Origin: Cristatella mucedo
Lineage: Eukaryota > Bryozoa > Phylactolaemata > Cristatellidae
Reading direction: 5' to 3'
Length of the DNA stretch: 64,000 nt
Assembly (NCBI GenBank): GCA_009760855.2
Contig: WPIO01000108.1
Coordinates: forward strand, 642,501 to 706,500
Under the pieces are notes generated by a model. The model was given only the letters and a program-made list of their open reading frames with translations, made no database searches and was not told the origin of the DNA. Position 1 is the stretch's first letter; each line of letters opens with the position of its first letter. Both the position numbers and the translations under genes were made by a program. Below are positions 1 to 35,917 of the stretch, one piece after another.

Positions 1-900
1 GAAAAACTGAAAGGCCTGTGAGAAAGCAACATTGCAAGATGTCAAAGAAGTGAAAACAGAGTTAAGAGAGAGAAAGAATGGAAGATGGAGACGAAGTTGA
101 CGAAGAAGAAAGATCGACAGAGACAGGACCGAGTGAGACAGAAGGAATATGCTTCAGTTCAGTACATAGTAACATGACTAGACATTATTGCATCGGCCAA
201 ACTGCTACGGATCGTGAAGCAGACGGGCATCTGGAAGCAGACGGCCATCTAGAATGATCGATAGACAGAAGAAAGCATCAGTGAGAGAGAGAGAGAGAGG
301 AGAGAGAGGAGAGAGAGAGGAGAGAGAGAGGAAGAGGAGAGAGACATAGAGTGAATGAGAGAGGCAGACAGACAGACAGGATAGTGAGCAGGGAGAGAGA
401 GAGAGACAAGGGAGACACAGAGACAAAGAGAGAGAAAGACACAGACAGAGAGACATAGACAGACAAGAGACAGACACAGACATAGAGACAGACACAGACA
501 GAGACAGGGAGAGACACAGACATAGAGACAGGCAGAGACAGAGACACAGAGAGACAGACATAGAGACAGACAGACGGAGTCACAGAGAGACACACGGAGA
601 GACAGACAAGAGACAGACACGGACATAGAGACAGACAGAGACAGCAACACAGACAGAGACAGGGAGAGACACAGACATAGAGACAGAGACAGAGACACAT
701 AGATACACAGACATAGAGACAGACAGAAACAGAGACACAGAGAGAGAGACACACAGACAGATAGGGAACAGTAAGCAGAGGCGACTGGATCGCAAAGGAT
801 AAGCCAAGCCTCTGACCAATCGTGTCACGTGAGCAGTAGCAAAGAAGCCATTTGCTGCTGGGCCAAGGCCCGTGAGCGGGTACGAGGGCGGCAAGCATCA
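1..900. repeat. GA-rich and GACA-rich degenerate satellite region
   Basis: Purine-rich sequence; 281-760 is built from interspersed GAGA, GACA and AGACATAGAGACAGAC-like units. Long reading frames on the minus strand here (Ser/Leu/Cys/Val only) are repeat artefacts. No gene seen. Confidence 0.85.
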
Positions 901-1054
901 ATTACGCACATGATGGAGCTACCTTTAGTCGGCTACTAATGCATCGCGGCTGGACGCAGCCGAGGACGAACGCCGAGGACATCGCATCGCATGCCACGGC
1001 AGCCTGCCTGGCGACAGCCCAGCCAGGCTGCGGGTAGGGGCGAGAGAGGAAGGA

Positions 1055-2050
<996 letters not shown>

Positions 2051-3640
2051 TCTAAGTCTTTGACGCACAATTTCTCGCAAACAAGCTCGCTCTCTTTCTC
2101 TCTGTCTCTTTCTCTCTGTCTCTCTCAGCAAGCCGGCTCCGCCACGAGTCGCAGGGCGGCGGGTGCCTATAGACTACACCCACCGATGCTAAGGTCAGAA
2201 CAGCTGTTCCGGCGCAGGGGGTGTGGGGGGGCTTGGGGTAACGGAATAGGGCTATCTCACGGAGGGCATCGATTTCGAAGGGATACTTACTGATAACTTG
2301 GGTCTTCATTTCGAGATTTTCATACACACAATCCCGTGGTTGAAATCGTACATCGTATATTTCACGACGGCTACGTCGCGTCGCTGTATCCTCAGATCTC
2401 CGCTCTGACCGACGGACCCATAATATTTACGCCGATCACGTGATTTGCTACCTCCCTCTGGAGGCTACGATGACCACATAAGGATAGCCATTCCTTGCGC
2501 ATCAGCATACCAAAGAAATAGGCACGGCTAAAAGTTTTAAATGTTAATCCCATATTTTCCACATTTCTCTACCTTGGACGCTTATTCATGGTTCGAATGC
2601 GCCAGCCCTCTGAAAGTGGTCAGCGGTTCCATTATTCGTCCATGTTTGGGGGAGTGGTACATTTCCGCTTCTTCGTTACCGTTCTTGTGCCGAGACTGCA
2701 CTCGCTGCCTATGTAGCCACCAACTAGAGGTGCATTTCGACCAGCTCCCCAAAAAATTATTGCTGCATTAAACTGGTGTTGTGCGGATATGAACTGAGGC
2801 GAAATTGTATTTGCACTATGGCTTCCGTGTCATACAAGGCAGGTCTGCCCGATGCCGTCTTCGTCAGCCGAGGCCAGTCGGCGACCCGCCCATTGAGCCA
2901 GGAGGTAGGCAGGATCGCGGTGGCAGCGGTGCGCCCTTCGCGTGGCTGCGCTAATTTAGAATATTAGTATTTTTGAATGGGCTCGCTGCTGCGCGTTTCT
3001 CCTGCTACGATGAAATGCTATTACCGCGAGATTTCGCTCGGAAACGAAGGTCAGGACTCTCGAGGCGTGCAATGTTATAGTGTCAATGCTTTTCCGTGCA
3101 ATCTGCGCTTTCATAAAGTTGGTCCTTTCGGCAGTTCTTTTTCCATGTGTGATTATTTTTTAGCGATACAGTGTCGCCCCTTGGACTGGGATAGTCTAAA
3201 AGTGTGGCTGTACGTTGCTTCGTGATCGAATTTCAGGGGTATGCCTGTTGCGATAACGCATAGATAGATCGGCATTCTAGTCTATGCGGGCCACTGTCTG
3301 CGCAGAGTGGTAGCCAGATGCCGATCGCTTGGCAGATCGCTCTTCCCCTCTGCTCTTCCGTCCTCTGCCTTTCCTTCCTTCTCCTTTCCTCCTCCTTCCG
3401 TCTGCTCTTCCTTCCTCTTGCGCTCTTCCCTCCTTCGGTCGAGCGCAGGCCGCGACTCGTTCTATGCTTCCTCTTCTGTGTGACACTGACACTGTGACTG
3501 ACTGTGACACAGTGACACACACATGACACTGCGTGCTTCGCTCGCTCTGTGATGCTGCTGCTGCTGCGGTAGAACCTGCGATAAAGTGCAAGCGATCCGG
3601 CGGCCGCGACAGGCCAGTTGAGCCAGGCTCTCAATTGGCG
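2051..3640. other. No gene recognised
   Basis: Unique-looking sequence with a short CT-rich run at 2085-2130 and degenerate CT-rich sequence at 3340-3450. Short open frames show no family resemblance. Confidence 0.6.
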
Positions 3641-3928
3641 CCGGCTGGCTGGCTGGCTGGCTGGCTGCAGCTCCGGGCCCGGTGCCTGATATCGCTATCT
3701 GTAGAGCCGTGCTGGTTTTGCATGCAATATTGGACTATTTATTTAAGCCGCTCCCTGATCCATTAAATGAGAGCAGCACATGCCGCTGCATGGCCCGCGC
3801 GCTCTGCTGGCTTTGGTTCCAACGGAATCGCCGATCTTGGCGCTGCTGCATGCTGGGGTTTTTGCCGAATCTGTGGAACGAACGTCACTGTTTGATCGGG
3901 CAGCTGGCTGCAGCCAGATCTGCTGCTG

Positions 3929-4110
3929 ATCGCTGCTCTCAGATCGCTCGCTCAGATCGCTGCTCTCAGATCGCTCGCTCAGATCGCTGCTCTCAGATCG
4001 CTCGCTCTGATTGCTGCTCTCAGATCGCTGCGCTCAGATCGCTGCTCTCAGATCATCTGCAGCCAGATCTGCTGGTGATCGCTGCTCTCGCTGCTCCAAT
4101 CCGCTCTCAA
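3929..4110. repeat. 27-bp minisatellite rich in CAGATCGCT
   Basis: Tandem units of the form CGCTGCTCTCAGATCGCTCG plus CTCAGAT, at first exact and then decaying. A (GGCT)n run precedes it at about 3642-3666. Confidence 0.85.
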
Positions 4111-4691
4111 CTGCCCTGCTCTGCTGTTGCTGCTTGCTCGCTCGCTTGGGTCAGCATGTGCATGCTCTCGCGCATGCTCTCATCTTCGGCCTCTGTGTTT
4201 GCGTGTGTGCGTGCACACTAGTAATGTGTGCCCGCCCGCGAGGCTCCTGCTGCTGCTCTGGGAAGGCATGCAAGAGTATGCATTCGATACTCGCAGTATC
4301 TGACGCTGCGGTAACATCTACTAGCTTTGTGCCACGGTGCGGCTTGGACAGCTCGCCATCGTGCTGGTTGCTGCTGGTTGCGTGCTGCTGCATGTTGCGT
4401 GCTGCAGCTGCTCCGTTCGTGCTGCTTCGAGCTGATCATTCGGTCCGAACCACCCACCGCTGCCTGGACCGTCGTGTCCAAGAAGTGCCTACTGGTAGTT
4501 GAGCATAGGAGCTGTTTGATGAACCGGTCTTGGCCGTCCAGATTGCAATTAGGAAAGTGCCACGTGCTGAAATGACTGCAGTCATTACTGGCTAAATGGG
4601 TGCTGTCTAAAAATGGATGCTGTATAAGCAATATTCTATCAAAGTGTGCGCAAGGTGACAGGACGGCGGAAGGGGTGCTCATCCCCCTATT

Positions 4692-6030
4692 TAATAATAA
4701 TGCACTTGATAAAGCACCCTCAGAGAACTCAATCTCTTTCTAGGCGCTTGACATTTGCTGCAAAGGGAAACGCGATTGAATGGTGAGTAATATCATGCTT
4801 GATAAACAACATGAGTAACTTGGTTAGAGGTGACTAGCACAGGGTCAGCATGCAAGTGTGTTTAGTGGCAGCATTCACAGGGTCAGCGTGCATAAGCACA
4901 TGCATAACGAATCACAGGGACCCACTAAATGCTGTCCTAAATAGGTGCGCTCAAGTTTTTTTTAATGTGGTCAAGTCAGGGGATGTTGCGACGCAAGTCG
5001 GGGGTGAGTTCCAGACTTTCGGACCATACGAACTAAATGCACGGTCTCCAGAGGATTTGAGATTTGTACGAGGTATTTGTAAATAGTTAGATTCCAAAAG
5101 ACGGGTGGTACGATGCTTGGCCTGGTGGGGGAGTAGATCTGAGAGATAGGCTGGAGCCAAAGAATGAAGTGACCTAAAAGTGAGCGACAAAACCTTGAAG
5201 TCGATCCGTTGCTTGACTGGTAGCTAGTGCAGGTCAGCGAGAAGTGGTGTGATGTGGCAACTGCGACGCTCACGACAGACAAGCCAAGCTGCAGAGTTTT
5301 GCACCAGCTGTAAGTGCCTGATTGCACATGCCGGTAGGCCAGCAGGCAGTGAGTTACAGAAGTCAACACGGGATGTTACAAATGCATGGACCAACTTGGA
5401 CGTGGTATCCTTCTCTAAACAAGCCCGAATTTAACAACGTTATGTAGCTGAAAATAGGCAGACTTGATTGTGGAGCTGATGTGGTCGTCTAACGAGAGGT
5501 CACTTTGGAACATGACACCTAGATTTCGAGCTGATTCAACAGGAGATATGCTGGCAGAGCCAAGTTTGAGCGACAGCCTTTCCAATTTCCGAATCACACT
5601 GGGTTCGCCCATAACTAGTAAGTTAGTTTTATCATCTTTTAGTTTTAGAAAATTGTATATTTGTCCATTCACGGATGATCTTTGTCCATTCACGTCCATA
5701 CTCTGAAGTCTCCCACTGAGATAGGACCTGAACCATTGCATAGCAGTGCCAGTGATGCCCAGGCGAGATGAGAGGCGCTCTAGAAGAACTTAATGATCGA
5801 TGGTGTCAAAAGCTGCCGAAAGATCGAGCAAAACAAGCTGAGACACTCTACCCATGTCTGCATTCCTACGTAGGTCGTTGTACACCCTAAGCAATGCTGA
5901 CTTTGTGGAGTGATTAGCTCTAAAGCCAGACTGGAACTTACAAGCAAGGTTTGAAGTTTTAATATATGAGTATTTAAATGCATAAGTTTCCTACTGCTTA
6001 GCTTATAAGTGTGGGAGCCGCCAGGCATGT
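4692..6030 (-). mobile_element. L2-like non-LTR retrotransposon, decayed copy
   Basis: The minus strand encodes, in several frames, the carboxy half of a LINE reverse transcriptase (ARNLGVMFQSDLSLDDHISS, NLKSSGDRAFSSYGPKVWNS). It ends in the 3' tail AAAGCGCC...GGGCGCTTTATCAAGTGCATTA at 4692-4760. Frames are broken by indels, so the copy is dead. The 5' limit is approximate. Confidence 0.8.
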
Positions 6031-6890
6031 CAATGGCTGCATGTTGCAGTTGGCATTGGGAAGAAATTAGCTAGTAGGCTTCGGTATTTCCTGCTCACAA
6101 GCTCTAAAGCTGAGAATAAAGCAGGCATTTTTGTTTTTATTTTGTTTGTTTAACAATGCCTGCGCAGTCAGGTGCAAATGCAAAGCCACCGGGACTCCAG
6201 GGATCATGTGACCAGTCATGTAGTGGGTCATTTGCTGTACACAGCGATCGCCGACAGTGAGGCTGCTGCTTCTGCCTCCAAGAACTCAGTATGAAGGTTT
6301 TGTAACATAAGAACGTGGCCTGCATGAGTTTACAGTCCACTTGAGAAAACGGAGAAAAGAAAGCTCAGTCATAGTTTACTGCCTGCTATGGCTATGGCCA
6401 GAGTTGGTGTAGCAAATCGTGATATACTGTATCGTAGCCATTGGTGAATCAGGCTTGCTTGCGCAAGATCATAATTGGCCAGTTTCTAGCCACAGCAAAG
6501 TCATGCACCGGAAGCTCCTTAGAGGTGGGAGGGGCTTAGTTAAGGCTCCCCTCGTGTTCAGAGGAAATTTATTATGATGACCCAGGCTTTTGTACTGGTC
6601 CTAAGTCTACTACACACATACAAACACACACACACACACATCTGCCTTCTTGCATTAGTTGAGCATGAGAGACATGCAGAAAATTGCAGACTCACTGTGG
6701 ACTGACCTGATTGTTGGAGCAATGATTTTAAGAATTAATTATTAATGCAATTATTTATTGTAAAACTATTTAAATTGAATTATTAGTTATTGATTAATAT
6801 CTCTGAACCTTCTGTATCAAGATTGGCTTTGCAGAAACGGCCGGAGGACTGCCAGCTGCACGTCAACTACTCCATCCGAGCTGTCCTTAA
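6031..6890. other. No gene recognised
   Basis: AT-moderate sequence with a short (CA)n run near 6615-6640. Nothing else supported. Confidence 0.6.
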
Positions 6891-6892
6891 GA

Positions 6893-6948
6893 GATGAGAG
6901 AGAGAGTGGGAGAGAGAGAGAAAGAGAGAGAGTGAGAGACAGAGGAAT

Positions 6949-6986
<38 letters not shown>

Positions 6987-7105
6987 TGTGTGTGTGTGCG
7001 TGCGTGCGTGCGTGGGTGAGAGAGTGAGTGAGTGAGTGAGTGAGAGAGTGAATGGGTGAGAGAGTGAGAGAGAGAGAAAAAGAGAGAGTGGGAGAGAAAG
7101 AGTCT
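6893..7105. repeat. Compound GA / GT / GAGT microsatellite
   Basis: Alternating (GA)n, (TG)n, (GTGC)n and (GAGT)n runs. Reading frames across it are low-complexity artefacts. Confidence 0.95.
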
Positions 7106-7424
7106 CTGAGAAAATATGTGTCACGAGTCAACTTTCCCGTTGCCCCAGTGAACTTACCTTTTTTGTTTCGGTTGCTTTGCTTTGCATCCTTTGCATCATT
7201 CAGTGGTGTCACTAGCCAGAGGTCAGTGTCACTAGCTAGAGGTCACACTAACCGGTGGCCCTTCGTGAGAGAGAGAGAGTTCGTGTTCGCATGACATCCT
7301 GGCCTCAAGCATGGCACTTATTTGCATGCTTGATAGTGTGCATATCACTGACCCCTTGGCTTTTGATTCTTTTGCAGCTTGCAGCTTGAGGGGTAAAAAA
7401 AAGTATTAGCTGATTTAACAGCCT

Positions 7425-7565
7425 CGTTTTGTATAGCAGCAGAAGAGCCTTTACGGCTTCCACCACCGCTTGCAGTTGGCAATAAAGGATTGCCCACTGC
7501 AGGACTAGAACCCACAACCTCTGTCGTGAAGAGAAAGCACCTTACATCCTAGGCTATCACGGGTA
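7425..7565 (-). mobile_element. tRNA-derived SINE, family B
   Basis: Minus-strand order: tRNA-like head with a B-box-like GTGGGTTCTAGTCC, then AATCCTTTATTGCCAACTGC, and a tail with GCCGTAAAGGCTCTT and GAGGCTGTTAAATCAGC. Other copies: 18625-18695, 25858-25962, 31833-31925, 35095-35262, 54335-54485. Confidence 0.7.
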
Positions 7566-8830
7566 ATGATATAATGATATGCCTGGATAGACATTAAGTT
7601 TTCTCAAGGCTCTAACATGTGTGGCCCTATTATTATTAATATTAATATTAGTATTAGTATTGTTATTAGAGTGCCAGTCTCGGAGAGATTACTGAATGAA
7701 TGAGGCTGAGATGAATCACGAGCTATCACTTCATCATAAGAAACCCACTGTCTGTGGTTAAGACCGTAGCCCATGATGGTCATTGGTCTTGATCAGGATT
7801 GGCAAGTTTCTGATTGGAGTGCAAGCTCGAAGGATGCACTCATCCTTCCGGCTTCTGCTGACTGAAGTCAAACTCGCGGCTCTATTTTCGAGACTACCCG
7901 GAGGGGCGGACATGCAGCATTCGGCCTGATTCGGTTGATGTGAGGCTTGATGTCGATGTTGGCTCTGCCGTCCGAAAACTTTCTCTCGAGATCACTCGTT
8001 CGAGGGCAAGGCAGCTAGCCCCTCCCCCCACTGGACGTCCGATTGCTGGCGTCACAGCAGTCACAATCGAGTCTCTCAACACGATCAAGCTGCCTGATTT
8101 AGTAGCCGTCTGAGTGCGATTAATCTGAACCGGTTTTTCGAAGCCACGAAAGGTTGCCGATAGAGCAGCTGATGGCGGTGGGGCTAGGAGGAGGAGGAGG
8201 AGGAGGTGCTAATGCAGACCATCCAGTTAGCATGTGCCCTGGCAGGGCGTCACCCCACCTCTACCTCCTGCTCCTGCTCTTCTTCCTCCTCCTCCTCCTT
8301 CACCACCCCCTCCTACTGGTGGGGGTACAAAGAGGTCGACAGGAACCGCCGGCTTAGGGTGGCAGCTCCGAAGCGCACAGCAGACGAGCCTATATGCAGA
8401 CTTGTGCACCAACTGCAAGCAGCACTTGAGTGTGGTGGCAAGGCAGCGCAGCAGCACAGCACCTCCTCTTGTTTGACGTCTCCTGGACAGATGTGCCACC
8501 TCCGGGCCGCAGTGTGCCGCCTTAGCACGAAAGCTCACCTTGTACAGGGGTGGGGGAGGGGTCCTCGTAAAGGCTTCAAAACGTACCCAGTGTTGGTGTT
8601 GCACGGCTGAGTGAGAACCAGAACCAGAGGCAGCAATATGATAAATGTCTACGATAGATGTCGGCAGTGTTATGATGGGTGGCCTGGCCAAAAAAAATTA
8701 AATAAAATAATTCCTGGCATTTCCGAAGAAAAAAAACGAGGCACCAACACATGTCACAAGGGCAAGGCCCAAGGGGAGCTCAGCCCTCCTCCTTCTGTCG
8801 AGCGCTCCTCAATGCCTACTCGGCCACCAC
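7566..8830. other. No gene recognised; (GGA)n runs
   Basis: GC-variable sequence with a (GGA)n run near 8186-8206 and CT-rich sequence at 8265-8310. Short frames starting at 8154, 8206 and 8611 do not resemble a TPC N-terminus and none offers a phase-0 donor that fits the exon at 9213. Confidence 0.5.
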
Positions 8831-8905
8831 GGCACATGACTGTCAGTTACATGACTGTGAGTCAAGTGACTATGAGTCACGTGACTGTGTGTCACGTGAC
8901 TCGTC
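8831..8905 (+). promoter_or_regulatory. 15-bp tandem array with two perfect CLEAR/E-box motifs
   Basis: Five consecutive 15-bp units start at 8831, 8846, 8861, 8876 and 8891. Each begins with a variant of GTCACGTGAC; units four and five are perfect, unit three has one mismatch. GTCACGTGAC is the CLEAR element bound by TFEB/TFE3-type factors at lysosomal genes. The array lies 308 bp upstream of the first identified exon of the channel gene. Function is inferred from the motif. Confidence 0.5.
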
Positions 8906-9161
8906 TCCTTGCAGTTGCCCGTGTCTGCCGACGGAGCATTTGCCTCGTCTGTTGGCACTTGCGTGCCGCTCGCTGTCCAATCTGATTCCTGCGATCATCT
9001 TACTCGTGCATGACTGTTTTGCTGCTGCTTTGCTGCTGCTCTGCTGCTGCTGCTGCTGTTGTCGAGTCGTGAGGCTATTTCGCCCCACCGCCTCCTTCGT
9101 TGACTGGCCAGCTGGCCAGCGCCCCTCTGGCTGGCCAGCATGGCGTGTCAGCAGGGGTGGT

Positions 9162-9199
9162 GAAGTTTAGGCTCGTGCTCGAGCACGAGCCTAAACTTC
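9162..9199. repeat. Perfect 38-bp palindrome without spacer
   Basis: GAAGTTTAGGCTCGTGCTC (9162-9180) is followed at once by its exact reverse complement (9181-9199). It ends 13 bases before the exon starting at 9213, so the RNA hairpin would overlap the branch-point and upstream pyrimidine region. Confidence 0.95.
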
Positions 9200-9212
9200 T
9201 TTTTCGTTGCAG

Positions 9213-33841
<24,629 letters not shown>

Positions 33842-34405
33842 ACTGAGCCAAGTGCTTGGCATTCAGAAGATGCCTGTCACACTTCGAGCAAGAAAGGGTT
33901 GTTTTGAGAAAAGAAAAAACCAACCAATTGATCATCGGACTCGGGTCGCCAAAGTTCCTCTGCCGTCGCAGCGCAAACGTGAACCTCAGATTGACCGTGC
34001 TGCCTATTGGGACGGGGTTCTGTCGTCCGTCCGTCGATCGCTTCCGCGAACCAGTCGTCTGCTCATCGGCGGTCTGCCAGCTTTGCCCCTCTGACCAGCA
34101 GAGCATGACGGCTGCAGCAAGGCTCCGCCCACTCTGCTCCCTCCTTCCTGCTGCTGTCAGTGCTGCTATGCTGCTATCAGTGCTCATTTAGCTGACCCCT
34201 TGGAGTCAGCCTTCGATGCTGTCCCCCTGATTGACCACATGCAGCTGCTCTCTTTCTGTCTACGCCCCATCCCACAATCTAATCCCTCCATCCAGTGCCT
34301 GCCTGCCTGCCTGCCTGTCTACGTTTCGAACACATTTCGCTGCCCGTTTTTCACGGCCGAGAAGCCACACTTAACGACGAGCAAACGTCACGAGACACCA
34401 CCAGT

Positions 34406-34407
<2 letters not shown>
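33842..34407 (+). other. Putative 3' untranslated region of the channel gene
   Basis: Unique sequence directly after the TPC stop codon. No polyadenylation signal is seen, so the transcript end is unknown. Confidence 0.4.

Positions 34408-34479
<72 letters not shown>
34408..34479. repeat. Perfect (CTG)24 trinucleotide repeat
   Basis: 72 bp of uninterrupted CTG on the plus strand, 567 bp after the stop codon of the channel gene. Frames across it (poly-Leu, poly-Ala, poly-Gln) are artefacts. Confidence 0.97.
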
Positions 34480-34480
<1 letters not shown>

Positions 34481-35094
34481 GCCTGAAAGCCTGACTGGCA
34501 GACCGGCTGGCCCTCGAGACTAGTTGGGACGTAGGCAAGCACACTGCCGAGGCTGCCATCAGGCAGCACAGACGGCAGGCCGGCAGCACTACGCTCGGTC
34601 AGGCTGACACGCAGGCTGAGTCACGTGCCTGCGTCTGCCGAGCTTCATTAGCCTGCATGAACGTCCGAGAGCAGGATCAGCTTTAACCGTCGCCACAACT
34701 TCTTCTAAACGTCGCCACAGCTACTTCTAGATGTCGCCACAGCTACTTCTAACCAAGCTTCTTCCGATCTGATCTTCATGCTCTCTCGTTAGCGCCTTTC
34801 ATGCTTTCCAACCCCCCCCCCCCCCCCCCCCGTTCCTGCCAAGGGAGTTTGTGTTTGGGTGCTGACAGGCAACGGGCTGCAGCGAACGAACGAAGCGCGG
34901 TCGATGCCATCTTGTCTGGATGCAGCTTTCGATTGAAAAGAGTCCTGATTGAAATCGGCCAGTTGGCTAGTGCATTCGTCGATGGGGAGACCTAGTCAGG
35001 CTAGGCATGCATCGTCGGCTATCTATTCTGAAGCCACCGGAAGGAGAGAGAAGAAGCAAGCGGCCAAGAGCCGCGATGGCTCGCACGCATCACG
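34480..35094. other. No gene recognised; poly-C run
   Basis: Contains three near-copies of CGTCGCCACA(A/G)CT(A/T)CTTCTA at 34689-34755 and a C run of about 20 at 34810-34830. Confidence 0.6.
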
Positions 35095-35262
35095 TGATGG
35101 CTACGGCACACCAGGTCAGGCGGTTGCTTTTTACTACCTCGGTCGTGGGTTCGAATCCTGCGGTGTACAATCCTTTATCGCTGCCGATGAAAGCGATGGT
35201 GATAGCCGTAAGGGCTCTTTTGTCGCCTCATAAAAGAGGCTGTTAAATCGGCTTGTATTTTT
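35095..35262 (+). mobile_element. tRNA-derived SINE, family B
   Basis: GTCGTGGGTTCGAATCCTGC (B box), AATCCTTTATCGCTGCCGAT, GGTGATAGCCGTAAGGGCTC, GAGGCTGTTAAATCGGC. The fullest family-B copy in the window. Confidence 0.75.
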
Positions 35263-35726
35263 TTAAGAAGAAAAATAGGTGCGGCGATCCGGTCGAGAAG
35301 GGTGCGTCTGCGGCTTTGCCCAAGCGGCTGTGGTGGAGGGAAGTCTCTCTATGTCAGTTGGGTCCAAAGTGCCGCCTGCCGCCTCTCCACTACTTAAAGA
35401 AATAAGTTATCATACGACACTTGTATTGCATCCAAAGATAACTAAATATCCTTCTGTGACACTGGAAATACGCTGAAAGAAAGCACGAATATATGTCGTT
35501 GAGAACAGCTCGTAGCTACGAGCAATGCTGCTCCGGTAAACTCCAGGCGGAGCCGCACTGGCGGCGGCGAGAGAACGTCAGCGTCAGCCACGTGACGTCA
35601 CGTCGAAGCTGGCATTCGGCGGCTACGAATGGCGCCGCTTCTAAAGGCGCCAGTCCTTGCCGACTCGCGACAGGCGAAGCTGGCGCCTCCGAGCGCGGCT
35701 CACGAGTAGCAGACGATACAACGGGG

Positions 35727-35916
35727 TGGGGGTGTTCAACCTGTGAAAGGGTCGTTCGACCCCTTTGGTGGTCGAACGACCCTTTCACCGGGGTCACTTA
35801 AGACCATCGGAAAACGCATTTCCACATTTGCACACAATGATTTTATGGTTGGGGGTCGCCACGACATGACGAGCAGTATTCAAGGGTCGCGGCGTTAGGA
35901 AGGTTGAGAACCAGTG
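35727..35916. mobile_element. Non-autonomous hAT element resembling SPIN
   Basis: About 190 bp. The right end GGTTGAGAACCAGTG (35902-35916) is the inverted form of the hAT terminus CAGNGGTTCTCAACC. The left end is degenerate (GGTGTTCAACC at 35731-35741). Internally GACCCCTTTGG, GGTCGAACGACCCTTTCAC and AAGACCATCGGAAAAC match, from memory, the SPIN (SPace INvader) non-autonomous consensus. GGGGGTCGCCACGACATGA and AAGGGTCGCGGCGTTAGGAA match related vertebrate Charlie-type MITEs. No transposase and no clear 8-bp target duplication. Confidence 0.65.
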
Positions 35917-35917
35917 C

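Noticed and set aside
249-901. Long minus-strand frames of Ser/Leu/Val/Cys residues
   Set aside because: Products of GA/GACA repeats read as CT; no non-repeat protein content.
4218-4682. 154-codon minus-strand frame
   Set aside because: No family resemblance and composition like flanking non-coding DNA.
8154-8357. Frame beginning MPIEQLMAVGLGGGG as channel N-terminus
   Set aside because: Gly and Leu runs come from GGA and CTC repeats; no donor in phase 0.
9140-9160. ATG followed by a GT near 9160 as a first exon
   Set aside because: Leaves the wrong phase for the exon at 9213 and an implausibly short intron.
35493-35801. 102-codon plus-strand frame
   Set aside because: Overlaps the hAT MITE end and has no recognisable domain.
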